From: Cinclus cinclus
Taxonomy: Eukaryota > Chordata > Aves > Passeriformes > Cinclidae
Direction of reading: 5' to 3'
Length of the DNA stretch: 64,000 nt
NCBI RefSeq assembly: GCF_963662255.1
Contig: NC_085059.1
Span: forward strand, 8,217,234-8,281,233
The notes below the pieces were generated by a model, which made no database searches, had not been told where the DNA came from, and saw only the letters and a list, made by a program, of their open reading frames with translations. The translations under genes were made by a program, and so were the position numbers. Positions 40,548-51,534 of the stretch are shown here, one piece after another (within the stretch, counting starts at the first letter, position 1; the number at the start of each line of letters is the position of its first letter).

Positions 40548-43500
40548 GACAATGAATAGCCAATAAACCTTGTTTTGAAATAACTACAAATCAATTACTA
40601 GAATGTTTTAAAAGACCAGATAAAACCAATGGTAAGCTCAAAGGCTTTAAGCAACTTGTGTACCACAGTCAAGAGATCTCAGAGAAGCAAGTCCAACATC
40701 TCTGTAAAAACATGACAAGAGACAAGAACATGCATTCTGGATTACTTTTCCCCTTGTTTTAATTGTCACTTTAATGCAAATACTCCACAAATCAACCAGT
40801 GTACTGAATTATTGGTGTGATAATATATTCAAATATTTGACATTTACATTAATTGGAGATAATGAAGAAAATATTTTTGTTGTTCATTGGATGAGACTAA
40901 ATGGGCTGGAAATTCAAATGAATAAAACATCATTACAACATCCACTGTACACCTGTTCACAGCTCTGTTAACAGCTTGATATTTTCATTAGGTGCATGCA
41001 CTCACAGGATAGAAGTAAGCACCCAGAGCTCAGTGTGTGGGGTCACTTAAACCACAGAGCTCTGACAAGTGCTTAACTAGACCCAAAATGCCTCCACTTA
41101 GTCTTGACTTCTAATTTTATAAATTATTTACACTTTAGTAGGTGCAAAGCTAGTGGAAAATGCTGTTACTGGTAGCTTGATTGACAGGATAATTATACTG
41201 TGGTTTTGTTTTTAGCACTGTTATGCAGAATCATAATGCCATAAAAATATGAATGTTATGAGCTTTTAACTTTGACAAGGTCATTCTGAAGCCTACCCAA
41301 CAGATGTCATGAAAAGCTGCTGCGGTCATTAGCCAGGTCCTATAAGTACTGCTGCACCTCTCCAGTTGTATTTTAGCAAGACTAAGTATTTTTTGGTATA
41401 AATTTTAAGATTGATTGAACTGTTTAAGAACAGTTTAATTTAAGAAGAAGCAATACAGATATTTATTTTTCCTCATTAATATTACTTATTTTGAGGAAGT
41501 GCCTAGAAACACTAGCAACAGGTTATATTCCTCTGTATGAAGCTCTGTATTTCAGTCAGTTAATGTCTTGCAGGAATTTCTATAGACTTTCAGCTGCAAA
41601 ACAGCAAAATTTAATAGAAATTAGATAGAATTTTCCTTTTAAAATGCATTTGATCTATGGTTTATGAGGATTCCCACTTATTACGGTCTTTAGTGAAAGA
41701 GATGAATGAGTACATTCAGATGAATTAAAACACACTGCAGCCTTGTGTCCGTGTCTTTATTCATCCCTGTTGCTATTCACCCCTGCCAGCTACAACCTTG
41801 ATTAGCATTTAAACACTCCGAAGATTCGTTAAGATATTGAATAAGTTGTTGTAACAAATCTGGCAGAAATTAGTAACAACTGAGGTTCAAATCACCCTGA
41901 ACTGTGAAGCAACAGTATATACATAACAACCTGGGAGCCAACAAATCTTTTGAAGAACAGGCTGAACTTCCTCTTTAGGTGACTAAGAAGTGAATAGATA
42001 CAAGTTGTGTATCTATAAAGACAGGATTCCAACAATGGAATGAAGATGTTATAAAAGCATAAAGAACAAGGGCAAGGTCTCAGAGCATGGTAAAGGAAAA
42101 TGGCTGCAAGCATTAGGTGACCATGCATAAGGCTTTTCCCTGCTTATTTGATATTGCAACTTCTACTCATGCTGCAATGAAGTCCTGCTGCCCTTTTTGC
42201 ATGATTCTATGCCCACAAATATAACTGGAGTAACATCTGAGTAAAACCAGATATTCTGCACAAAAACTTACTGATCTAATGCATGACCAAAAAGAGCAGG
42301 AGTCTCACAAAGATACCACTCTGAACTGTGCTGGAGCAACTAGGGTCACTCGTTCTTTGTCCATGGCCATTCATGTTCAGATTTTTCTCTTTCTTATGAA
42401 AGATTATAATTTCCTATCCTGACTGATGCTTTTACAGAAGCTTGGTATCTACTCTGAGGCTGTTAGTTTCCTTCTCTTTTCTTTTTTTTTTTTTTATTGC
42501 TTCTCTTCTCTTGCTCCTTTACATATCTACCCACATGCTTTATAGATAAAACCATGCTCATAATAAAGCCTCTAAAAGAATATCATGTCAGGAGTGTTAG
42601 TGAAAAAGAGAAACAAATAGATTCTACTTTAAGATATCTTATTTCTCATTATGTCCAAACAGTTCTTCCTATCAAGCTTTTTCTCATCAACCTAAGCACT
42701 ATTTTATCTTTCAGAAACACTGCAGGCAAAGTGCATGAAGGAATGAATGCACAAGTCATATGGGTAGGACTCAGTTATCAATTTGGACTTCCCCCTTGTC
42801 GTGTTACAGACAAGGAGCTGTCTATAGCAGGCTTGAATGAATGATGGCTCACTGGTGCTTCCCTTAAACCATTCACTATAAGGTAAGATGTTCTAAAAAG
42901 TGACCTCTTCTATTATCAGAAAAACCCTATTTCTACTCTGCTGTGACAGGAGATCCTATGTTTCAGTCTCATAGTGCAGTCTGTTAAATATGACAGATCA
43001 CATGGAAGCTTCCAAAACGGTTCCATGACTGTTTGGTTTCATCTGCTTTGACAGAGAAACCAACTCCAGTAGTAAAAACAAAGGAAATTTCAGACAGCAG
43101 ATAAGCTGTCTTATGCATAGCATTTTCAGGTAGAAAAATAGTTTTGAAAATAGTTGTGATAAATTCAGAAGGAACAAATATATGGGCAGAAATATTACTT
43201 CTCATCTTGAAATCAAACATGGAAGATAATTTGCCTAATACCAATACATTCAGATAAATGCTACTTGCTATAGTAAGTAAATTATTGGAACTATTTTGAG
43301 AATAACCATTAAGAAGAAAGGTGCATACTATGTTGTTATCATTAAATATTTTATTTAAGGCAGCTTGATTAAAACCCCTGTCCTTTGTCTTCACTAATTC
43401 TCAAGAGTAGATCAAAGTGAGGCAGTCATCTTTACTTGGAAGAGTATACACTTTCCTTCATTAGGAGTACACAGTTTAGTGATTAATTTAGGGCCGCTAT

Positions 43501-45563
43501 GGAAGGATAAGTTTTCTCCCAATATGGTGCATTCTTTACAAGTCTTCCAGTAAATGCCAGAAAAATGCAAAACTGCAACGATTTTATTTCCGACCCCAAG
43601 CTTAACCACAAAGAGAATTTGCACAAGCTGCTCTTATTTATTTGTGCACCTACATTTTACTACTAGTGAAATGTACTAGTACACCCATGGACTAAACCTG
43701 ACTAAAAATAAGGGATGCTTTTGATTTCTTGTGTAGGCAGATGTTGTACAGAAGCCATGTGTGGCATACAGGCTTTACAAAGGATGAATACAAGTCAGTT
43801 TAGGGGACTGTGTTCCACAGCTGAAGACTTCAGATCACTCAAACCACGTTTATATATGCCCATAAGCTATGCATCAATTCCTGCTGGAACAAGCTATATC
43901 CCAAATGCTCTCCCTTGCTAAAACCAGGGAAGCCAATAGTTGCAACTTAGGTCTTGGTAGTACCAGTCCTGGTAACTTAAAGCAATTACAATGGTAAATT
44001 CAGGATTTTGTAAATCAATATATTTTCATTTACATCTATGACCTTCCTGTCCTACCAACAGTGATGATTATAATGGATTTTTTTTTCCCCAAACTGATTA
44101 GATCATCCCTCGTCTGAAAACATCAAGGTGCTTTGCCAAGGCACACTCAAACTAACATAAGCCAGTTTGAAGCTGAAGAGACTTTCACCAAATGGCTTCA
44201 GCTTATGCCACAAAACTCCAGATCCAATGCAAGATAAGCTTTGCATTAAGATACAAAGATACTCCTGGGCAGAGAAAATAACTCCTGCCTATCACTGATA
44301 TAATGACTGATGGATTCTAAAACTGTTTTGTATTTTATTTAAATTTGATAGAATTGGGGGCAAATGTTCAGAATTGAAGTGTTGCTCTGGCTGTCCATAT
44401 GTAGACCATGATTTGTTGATGCAGGCTTTAAGCAGAATGGAGATGCAGCAAAATGAATGCAGAAAACTTTGAATTCCTAATTTTTCCCCCTTCATTGTTT
44501 CTCATAAGCATTTTTTTTTTCTCAATGAAAGATGTAGGTCAATATAAGCATACCAAAAAAACCCCCAACTTTTAAATTTGCCATAATTTATACAGTAGAA
44601 AAACCCCTACCATTTCCATCTACCTGGCTGCTGGTGCAATGCCTTAAATCTTGTCCAAACTGAGAAGCAGGCCTTATTTTCCCTTCAGTATAAGTTGCTT
44701 TTAGCTGAGAGAAAATGAACTCTGTGTATCACAATAGAGCTGAAGGTCAGGAGGTTATTCAGCTTGCTGTGGCAAGAAGTGTTGATCTAAATCACAACTG
44801 CCTGCTCAGCGCTGCTCACACAACAGGAAGAAGTGGAAGGGAGGTTGCATAAAGCCAGTATCAGGTTACTTCTTTCCCAGTCTTTGAAATAATTTTCCTA
44901 CCCCTACAGCTTTGTTTCTTTTATGATTTTAATGAACTGAACTGCCAAGGGAAGAAAAAAAAAATAAAGAATGGTAAGGAAGGGCTTAGGTGTCTGCAAG
45001 CAGGTATATGGAGGACATCACCTTATTCCAAATAATAGTCTAATTGAGAATGGCTTCCTGAGGCATTCTCATTTTCTAGCTAACTAACATCATAGTCCAC
45101 AATCAGTTAAATCTGATAAACATCATTAGGGAGGGGAGTGGCTGCTTTCTTCTCCTCACACAAAGCCACTTGGTTCTGTTGTCCTGTAGCCACAGTGAAG
45201 TGGGAAATGTATCCAGCCAAAAATCACAGCAGAAAGCAGTTCTGTTTGGACTGGATCAGTTCAAAGACTTGGGTTGTCATGTGGCTGCATGTGAATTTCC
45301 ATAGCACAAACACAGGGTGGGAACATATGGCCTGCAGTGGATACTGCTGAACTTAATTGATCATGGAATGGTGTGAGGTACCTCTCCTGAGACAGACACT
45401 GGTTAAAAACTAAGCATCCTTTCACTGGTCTGGTGTGTAGGCATCGAGGCAAGGGCAACAGAATCACTCTTCTAGTTAACTCATTTCAACAAAATAAAAC
45501 ATTCCCAGCCACTTCCCAAGTTGTCAAACAAATAAATATGACTACATTAAAACCATAAATAGG
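40548..45563. other. Non-coding stretch
   Basis: About 5 kb of unique AT-rich DNA without a recognised gene or transposon. The longest open frame (minus 42984-43394) has no domain or splice support. Just before 45564 the host flank reads 'aaccataaatagg'. Confidence 0.5.
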
Positions 45564-45584
45564 TGTGACAGCTACAGCTGGTCT
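45564..45584 (+). mobile_element. 5' LTR stub (first 21 bases)
   Basis: These 21 bases equal the first 21 of the 3' LTR at 50909, starting TGTGACAGCTACAG. The two copies then diverge at once: the left continues 'tcagacatgccacagc', the right 'gtaagatgcacag'. The other 300 or so bases of the LTR, the primer-binding site, the leader and the start of gag are missing on the left. Confidence 0.8.
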
Positions 45585-45727
45585 TCAGACATGCCACAGC
45601 ACCAGCTGACCCCTCAGCAGCCTCCTGTCACCTGCACCAAGTGTGCACAAGCGGTCGGTCACATTGCTAGCACCAGAGATGCCCTTCGTTATTATGGACA
45701 CGCTCGGGTTCTATAGGATTATCACTG
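45585..45727 (+). other. ERV leader or gag remnant, unclear
   Basis: A segment between the LTR stub and the capsid homology. It contains an ATG-led frame with several Cys and His, but I cannot align it to a known gag domain and a stop follows. It may be rearranged gag sequence next to the deletion joint. Confidence 0.4.
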
Positions 45728-46027
45728 GTGGGAGACCCACAAGCACAATTACACCCATTGGTGCTGGCACAAGTAAAGGAGTTGGGGATGCAGACACTGT
45801 TCAAACTGGCAAACATGGCTAACGCGAACCAAAGGTATTCAAAGACCAAGCAAGAGGTCAAAGAACCATGCCTGCAATTCATAGAAAGACTTCAGGATGA
45901 CATGGATAAACAAACTGTAAATACTGAGACCAGAAATCAATTAATTTTACAATTGGCATGGGACAATGACAACGAAGATTGCAGGAAAATCATAGAATTG
46001 TTGATGAATGAAAAGCATATCTTTTTT
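45728..46027 (+). pseudogene. gag: gag, capsid C-terminal fragment
   Basis: The open frame contains a retroviral capsid segment with the major homology region type PCLQFIERLQDD followed by a RNQLILQLAWDNDNEDC stretch. This matches class II Gag (..EPFxxFVxRL..R..LLLQLAxENANEDC). The frame begins without an ATG, because the upstream gag (matrix and capsid N-terminal half) is deleted. After the NEDCRKIIELL segment the frame leaves the Gag homology. The next recognisable part (GDSIAAAV before the zinc knuckles) is in another frame, and the expected stretch between them is missing or scrambled. It is non-functional. Confidence 0.8.
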
Positions 46028-46460
46028 AGGAGATTCCATTGCAGCTGCTGTAAAACTGACATCCCAGTGCTACAGATGTGGACAACAAGGCCACATGAAA
46101 GTGAACTGTCCCCACAAACCTGTTCTACTGGGGACATTTCAAGGACAGACAAATGTAAACATAAACTGCAACTGGTGTGAGACACCCGGCCATGTGGCCA
46201 GACAATGTAAATCCAGAATTCATACTAATGGACAACTTCTTAAGGACTGGGGAAATGGGAGACTGAGCACAAGAGGGAGAGCTGCACTGACACAAGCATC
46301 TTCCCACCTTCCTGTGCAAGCTTATGTGACCAGCTCACAGGAAGAGCAAGAGGATCAGATGGAATGGATGTTTCTACCTCAATCCCAACTGTTAAGTACT
46401 TTAAAGTTACATAAGGACCCTCTCGAGAGGGTGCCAGGACCCATAGAGAGAGGATTGAGT
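46008..46460 (+). pseudogene. gag: gag, nucleocapsid with two zinc knuckles
   Basis: Two intact CCHC zinc knuckles lie at 46068-46109 (CYRCGQQGHMKVNC) and 46167-46208 (CNWCETPGHVARQC). Both keep the C-X2-C-X4-H-X4-C spacing used to bind viral RNA. The linker and the following segment stay open to beyond 46440 and run in frame into the first dUTPase motif. This fits the gag-pro readthrough region of class II retroviruses, but the frame is not connected to the capsid part upstream. Confidence 0.85.
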
Positions 46461-46716
46461 GCACTGCTGATTGGAAGATCTAGTGCCACTCTCTTTGTAT
46501 CTTTGTGCACGTGGTATCATAGACTCTGATTACACAGGACAAATACATACTTTGGTATCAACCCCTACTCCACCGGTGACTATCCCTGCTAAAACCTGAA
46601 TTGCTCAACTCATCCTTTTTAACTCTTCTGTCCCAAAACAGATTCTGGGGCATGAGGAGACGGAGGCTTCAGGCCAACAGGAGTACCCCAAGTGTACTGG
46701 ATTTAGATCACATGTA
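46461..46716 (+). pseudogene. Retroviral dUTPase, frameshifted
   Basis: Three of the five dUTPase motifs are visible, each in a different frame. Motif 2 is GRSSAT at 46473, motif 3 is GIIDSDYTGQI at 46513-46545, and motif 5 is GDGGFRPTG at 46656-46682, followed by VPQVYW as in betaretroviral dUTPases. dUTPase hydrolyses dUTP to keep uracil out of viral DNA. Its place between nucleocapsid and protease marks the element as betaretrovirus-like. Frameshifts, stops and a Gly-Ser to Arg-Pro change in motif 5 rule out function. Confidence 0.8.
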
Positions 46717-46718
46717 AT

Positions 46719-47402
46719 TGTCCTGGTTTGAAAGTCAGGTATTTGCTAAGAAAGGCAGAAGCCTCTCTCTTAAATGAAGAGTGTGATTTCCTCCTCCCTA
46801 CAAATTATTATAATTTTGGAATTAAGGGAGCTCTCAGGCAATGATACAAGGATAGGAATAACAGTTCTTTACTAGTATATCTAACAAGACAAACAAGAAC
46901 AACAGCAGCTATGAAATTAGGCACAAACAGAGCAGTAAGTCAGTGCCAGTCCCTTTCTGGCTGCAGGCACCTTTTCCCTGAGCTGCAGTTCCCGGTGCTG
47001 GGGGCGGGCAGGTCCCGCAGAGCTGCAGGAGGGCTGGGGGTGATGGCAGCGCTGTCCCAGGGGAAAGAGAGAGAGAGATGGAGAGAGCCCTCCGCTCACG
47101 GTGTGGGTCCCAGTGCTCAGCAGAGTGCTGGATGAGGGCAGGTTCCAGCGAGAAGGCAGCAGGGCAGGGTCCCACAGCAGTGAGGATGGCTCCCGACGCT
47201 GGGATGGCAGGGATGGGGCTCAGGCGGCGATCGTCCTTCTCGTCCCAACTCCAAGGGGAAATGGGGAGAGCCAGAGCCTCCCGTCTGCTCTTCTGCCTGT
47301 TTGAATCTCCAGGGGTTTCCCTCTTCCCTCCCCTTCCTCCTTCCCCCTTGCCATCAGGGCCTAATCAACAGGTATCTTAGCATGACAGTGGGGAAAATTC
47401 CA
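46719..47402 (-). mobile_element. Nested LTR inserted in the ERV
   Basis: The plus strand starts TGTCCTGGTTTGAAAGTCAGG and ends 'ggggaaaattcca', so both edges are TG...CA. It resembles a common passerine LTR whose minus-strand reading starts TGGAATTTTCCC and ends CCAGGACA. It interrupts the provirus exactly between dUTPase motif 5 and the protease. Its centre is GC-rich (a GGGCGGG box at about 47003) and makes meaningless open frames on both strands. I see no clear target duplication (GTAAT before, TAGTG after), so the right edge may be off by some tens of bases. It must be younger than the provirus it sits in. Confidence 0.65.
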
Positions 47403-47404
47403 TA

Positions 47405-47767
47405 GTGGGAAAAGGGAAAGAACCAACCCCCAACAGTGATCAAAGACCTAATATGGTTTGTATCATTACCATACCTTGGGCAAGTCCCTTGCAGATAAAT
47501 GTTAATGGAATGATTGACACAGGGGCAGATGTTTCCATCCTTTCTGCCAACATTTGGCCTTCATCGTGGCCTACCACAGCTGTGGGATCTGCTGTTGCTG
47601 GCCCAGGAGGGACCACACAGAGATGCTTGAGTAGCAGACCTGTGTTGGTCAAAAATCCGGAGGGTCAGACAGCTACGATTTGGCCATGCATCATTGCTGT
47701 ATCACTTAACCTGTGGGGGAAGGATGTTCTGTCAGCATGGGGAGTCTGGATGCAGATGGATTTTTAA
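47405..47767 (+). pseudogene. pro: Retroviral aspartic protease (pro)
   Basis: The open frame shows the active-site motif DTGADVS (DTGAD at 47516-47530), here preceded by NGMI. It ends with the C-terminal LWGKDVLSAWGV, the class II equivalent of the GR(D/N)-L helix. The 121-codon frame itself is unbroken, but it starts without ATG. It is cut from the dUTPase by the nested LTR, and a glycine-rich flap is not obvious, so function is unlikely. In the live virus it would be made by frameshift from gag and would cleave Gag and Pol. Confidence 0.85.
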
Positions 47768-47968
47768 AGGACATGAAGTATCCCACATTAGCCCTAAAAT
47801 GGCTCACTATTCAACCTGTGTGGGTTCCACACTGGTCTTTTGAGAAAGAGGAACTACACACACTTAAATTCCTGGAACAAGAGCAGCTAGCTCACATAGA
47901 ACCATCAACAAGCCCATGAAACACTTCGGTATTGGTAGAAAAAAACCCAAAAAACTGGTAAATAGAGG

Positions 47969-48478
47969 TTGCTCCATGACTTAAGAAAAATCAGTGATGC
48001 CATGGAAAGCATGGGTGCTTTGCAAGCTGGTATGCCATCTCCTAGCATGATACCTGCCATCTGGGACATTGTGATTGTGGACTTAAAGGATTGTTTTTTT
48101 ACTGTGCCATTACACCCCGAAGATACCCCAAAATTTGCTTTTACAGTGCCATCCATTAATAATGCTGCACCAGTCGAGCACTATCAGTGGAAATTTCTGC
48201 CACAGGGCATGAAAAACAGCCCCACATTTTGTCAGTGGTACGTTGCACAGGCATTCTCATCAGTAAGAGAACAATTTCCAGGGGGGTACTGTTACCACTA
48301 CACGGATGACATCTTGATAGCAATCCCTACCAAAAAAGACGTTTCACATATTCGGCCAAGGCTGATGCAAGCATTAAAAACATTTGGGCTGAAGGCAGCA
48401 CCAGAAAAGGTGCAGCAGCAACCACCATGGAAATATCTAGGAATCAAAATAATGGATCATACAGCCACAAACAATTAG
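47969..48478 (+). pseudogene. pol: Reverse transcriptase, fingers and palm
   Basis: An open frame of 169 codons carries the RT core. LHDLRKIS matches the LLxDLRxVN motif. DLKDCFFTVPL has the first catalytic Asp at about 48080, and FLPQGMKNSPTFCQ is the LPQGxxNSPT motif. YTDD at 48299-48310 is the catalytic Y-X-D-D box, with Thr where Met or Val is usual. WKYLGIKI follows. The N-terminal part of the fingers (47768-47968) is in a broken frame, and a stop follows at 48478. It is a fragment of pol and inactive as it stands. Confidence 0.9.
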
Positions 48479-48994
48479 ACTCTCAACAAAATTCAAACTT
48501 TAAATGATGCACAAAAACTTTTTGGGTGTCATAAACTGGATTAGACCCTATCTAGGATTGATCATCCCAAAACTGCCACCCTTATTCAACATCCTTAAAG
48601 GTGATCCTGAGCTAACTTCTCACAGAAAATTGAGCCCAGAGGCAAAAGCTACTCCTGAAATAGTGGAGCAGGCCATAACAGACAAGTCCACTGGATATGT
48701 CCAGAGGTGTACATTACTGTTTTTATTTCCATTGTTTATTTTCACCCTACCAGTATTATTGGACAGTGGGATACTCACTGGCCCTACCCATTGCATATTT
48801 TAGAGTGGATGTTCCTACCTCACCAACCTAAAATGACAGCACCTACCATCTTTGAGTTGATTGCACAATTAATCATAAAATGCTGTCAGAGATGCTTACA
48901 ATTAAATGCAAGAGATCCTTCCAAATTTAATTTACCTGTGCTACAAGAACACTTTTAATGGTGCTTTGCCAACAGCACTGCTTTTCAAAGTGCC
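48479..48994 (+). pseudogene. pol: Reverse transcriptase thumb and connection, frameshifted
   Basis: The segment first has a thumb-like LFGVINWIRPYLGL piece at about 48520, in another frame than the palm. It then shows a connection-type piece (HILEWMFLPHQPK near 48810) followed by a basic 'QRCLQLNARDP' stretch and VLQEHF. These match the class II RT connection region. At least two frameshifts and a stop separate these pieces. Confidence 0.75.
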
Positions 48995-49471
48995 TTGCAA
49001 AATTTCTCAGGACAAATTAGTTACCATCTACCAAGCCATAGATTACTGGAGTTGAGTGGGACCACTGCATTTTCTCTAAAGCCACTGAATAGTTGCACAC
49101 CCCTAAAGGGTGTTACAGTGTTTACTGATGGCTCTGGAAAAACAGGAAAAGCCATTGTAACATGGAAAGAGGAAAGTGGATGGCAAACACTGGAAGGTCA
49201 TGAGAGTGGATCACCTCAGCTGGTGGAGCTACGTGCTGCAGCTATGCCTTTCCGATGCTTTCCCCATATTCCTTTAAATATTGTGACTGACTCTTCCTAT
49301 GTTGCTGATATTACACAGAGAGCCCTATTAAGAGAAATGGACCATGCACCACTATTTGACCTACTAAAAACTTTGTGGCATACCATCCCGGCCAGAACTT
49401 GCCCTTATTACGTCTTACACATCAGAAGTCATACAAATTTACAAGGTTTCATTGCAGAGGACAACGCTTGA
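48995..49471 (+). pseudogene. pol: RNase H domain of pol, core residues intact
   Basis: One unbroken frame holds the whole RNase H fold. TDGSGKTGKA gives the first Asp at about 49127, and QLVELRA gives the Glu at about 49226. IVTDSSYV gives the second Asp at about 49289, and HIRSHTNLQGFIAEDNA gives the last His and Asp (about 49460). All four metal-binding acidic residues are present. Its role would be to cut the RNA of RNA-DNA hybrids during reverse transcription. It is an isolated domain: a stop lies directly after EDNA, and the frame upstream is broken. Its intactness fits either youth or chance. Confidence 0.85.
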
Positions 49472-50345
49472 ACAGATTGGCTAGCTAGCCCTGCTTAGAC
49501 ACCACCACAACCAGACAGGCTTGCACAAGCAAAAGTATCACACGCCTTTTTCCATCAAGGTGTTCAAGCCCTACAGCAACAATTCCCAGTGTCAAACACA
49601 AAGGCTCGTAATATAGCTAACACCTGTGCTGACTGCCACGGCCACACTGCACCACTGCAGATGGGAGTTAATCCTGGGAGTTTTACAAATCTGCCAAACT
49701 GATGTCACACTGAATTTGGGCATTTAAAGTATGTGCATGTGTCAAATGATATCTTTTCATCAGCCTTTGGGCTGATGTATGGGCTTCAGTATACACAACG
49801 GAAAGGAGTCGGGATACCATCGCACACTGGCAATCAGCCTTTGCTGCTTTAGGTATTCCCCATACCTTTAAAACAGACAATGGTCCTGCATATACCTCAC
49901 AAAATACAAGACAAGTCCTACAGCTCTGGGACGTGTTACACTACACTGGTATTCCCCACTCACCAACAGCACAACAGCCCATCGTGGAATGTGTCCATGG
50001 CACTTTAAGAGGAATTCTTGATAAACAGAAAGGGGGGATGTCTCGTGAGATCCCACAGAGTAGAGTGGCTTAAGCTATCTACACCCTAAACCACTTGTCA
50101 GTACTAGAAAATTCCTAGAATCCAGTCTTTTTAAATCACTTTTTATTATTACAATCATCCAGTGATGCCCAGTCACCCAAACCCAAGGTACTGGTGCGAG
50201 ACGTTATCACCAATAAATGGGAAGGTCCTTGAGATTTATTACTTGGGGACATGGATAAGCTTGTGTCTCCATGGACACCAGAATGCATGGATACCTGCCA
50301 GGTGTGTATGCCCTGCTCTAAGTCCTGCTCAGGACCACAAGCAGC
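49472..50345 (+). pseudogene. pol: Integrase, multiply frameshifted
   Basis: The N-terminal HHCC zinc site is readable in one frame (His at 49541 and 49553, Cys at 49625 and 49634). The catalytic D,D-35,E core follows in other frames. Its first Asp is in QTDVTL (about 49701), the second is in KTDNGPAYTS (about 49876), and the Glu is in QPIVEC (about 49987). The spacing from the second Asp to the Glu is 37 codons counted inclusively. The usual Arg after the Glu is Cys here. A C-terminal DNA-binding part is visible near 50180-50314 (LVRDVITNKWEGP in one frame, WIPARCV in another). Stops and at least three frame changes make it inactive. Confidence 0.85.
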
Positions 50346-50892
50346 ACCTTCCTGATGGCCCCTCAGCAGATATGGTGGAGCAGTGGGTGGAGCAGTGATT
50401 GAAACAACTTCTGCACCTGCTGCATGAAAATCTGGGATTCTTTGAGGTGACAGTTTATTTAAGGATTTTATCTATTTAAGGATATGAAGATTTATATATT
50501 TAAAGATATGAGGTCTAAAGGACTTTGTCTATTTAAGGACATTAATCACAAACTAGAACTAAGACAGTTGTTTATTCTGATGGTTCTAAAGTTGATTTTT
50601 TTCTTGTTTGTAGTGTTAAATTGTAAAATTGTAACTTCTAAGCAATGAGCCTGTGGCATGCCATTTTGAAAATTTATATTGCTGGTAATCCAGTCTGACA
50701 GCTCCTGGATGCGAATGTTACAACTCCGATGATACACAGGACACATAACTGGCTTGGGGGGTGGGGGCTAGGCTTTTCAACTTGGGTGGAAAGTATTATT
50801 CTGGACTAGGCTTATCATCTGTGTCATCATGTTGTCATCCTATCTACAAGGGTGCCACAGCGGATGACAAAAAACAGTTTGCATTTTTTAAC
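50346..50892 (+). other. ERV 3' region without recognisable env
   Basis: Between integrase and the polypurine tract, where env should lie, there are only about 550 bases with no env motif: no furin site, fusion peptide, CX6CC or membrane segment in any frame. An AT-rich stretch has four spaced copies of TATTTAAGGA or a close variant (50456, 50473, 50497, 50530). The rest has mixed composition, with a 'ggcttggggggtgggggc' patch near 50755. Confidence 0.7.
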
Positions 50893-50908
50893 AGAAAAAA
50901 GGGGAAAA
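50893..50908 (+). promoter_or_regulatory. Polypurine tract
   Basis: AGAAAAAAGGGGAAAA lies directly against the TGTGACAG start of the 3' LTR. It is the normal plus-strand primer site of retroviral reverse transcription. Confidence 0.9.
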
Positions 50909-51160
50909 TGTGACAGCTACAGCTGGTCTGTAAGATGCACAGATAAAATCGGCCATAACAAACCCCAGTTTGGCTAGCCTAGGTTGTTAAAGAGTAAACA
51001 AGTCCCCAGGTAAAACAATGATAAGCTGGATTCCAACTCAAACAGGGGACACCAGCCAGTCCTATTCAACCCTGAATGCAGACATCTAATTGACCAGTGA
51101 GCTGGGTGGTGTTGAGACCTCAATTAATGAACTGTTCAAGTGCAGGAATTCTGAAGCCCC

Positions 51161-51168
51161 TATAAAAG
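51161..51168 (+). promoter_or_regulatory. TATA box of the ERV 3' LTR
   Basis: TATAAAAG, 20 bases before AATAAA. Transcription would start near 51190. Confidence 0.75.
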
Positions 51169-51180
51169 AGGGTTTCCATC

Positions 51181-51186
51181 AATAAA
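51181..51186 (+). terminator. Poly(A) signal of the ERV 3' LTR
   Basis: AATAAA lies between the TATA box and the GT-rich 'ttggtgtgttgtgttgtgtg', which would serve as the downstream element. Confidence 0.8.
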
Positions 51187-51534
51187 CTTTGGTTTTTGAT
51201 GCATGAACTTGGTGTGTTGTGTTGTGTGCCTGTCTCCAAAAGATTGGTGAGAATTGCTCTAATTTGAAAGTGAAAGGTCCCGTGGGCAAGCCTGCACTGA
51301 AGGACAGCAGCATGTCCTAATGCTGTTGCAAAAGGAACATCGTTAACCATCCCCCAGGTAGGAACTGGTGGTTTTACAGCACATTTGCCATCAATGGCTG
51401 TTCTGAACTTTCGCCTCTGAGGTAAGATGGTATAATTTACATGTGGAGTAGCAGACAGATCCAGAGCCATCTATCTGCAGTATTTTACAGAGCGATAGTA
51501 GAACAATTTTGAATGAACTATGGCCTAAATTGAG

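Larger units (their letters stand above)
45564..51238 (+). mobile_element. Defective class II endogenous retrovirus (betaretrovirus-like)
   Basis: A provirus of about 5.7 kb, of which about 0.7 kb is a later LTR insertion. In order it contains a 5' LTR stub, gag capsid part, two CCHC zinc knuckles, a dUTPase, an aspartic protease, RT, RNase H and integrase. A polypurine tract and a 330-bp 3' LTR follow. A dUTPase between nucleocapsid and protease is the betaretrovirus arrangement, and the RT connection region also fits class II. The matrix part of gag and the primer-binding site are gone, no env is recognisable, and the coding parts lie in many different frames. It cannot make a virus. The provirus is bounded by TGTGACAG at the left and CTGTCTCCA at the right, but no matching target duplication is visible (AATAGG versus AAAGAT). 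Confidence 0.9.
50909..51238 (+). mobile_element. 3' LTR, complete
   Basis: A 330-bp LTR from TGTGACAG to CTGTCTCCA; the ends form an imperfect inverted repeat. It has a TATA box (51161) and a poly(A) signal (51181) in the correct order. The short length and compact U3 resemble alpha- and betaretroviral LTRs of birds. Its first 21 bases recur at 45564. Confidence 0.85.
51120..51470 (-). other. Coding-like ORF from host flank into the LTR
   Basis: An ATG frame of 116 codons. The first 77 codons (51470-51239) lie in host flank and read like real protein in codon use and composition (for example PPVPTWGMVNDVPFATALGH); the rest is antisense LTR. An in-frame TAG sits just before the ATG. A strong splice acceptor (TTTTTCCTCCTTTCTCAATTTAG) on the minus strand would begin an exon at 51534. 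I do not recognise the protein. It could be an exon of a gene broken or re-terminated by the provirus, an old pseudogene, or chance. Confidence 0.25.
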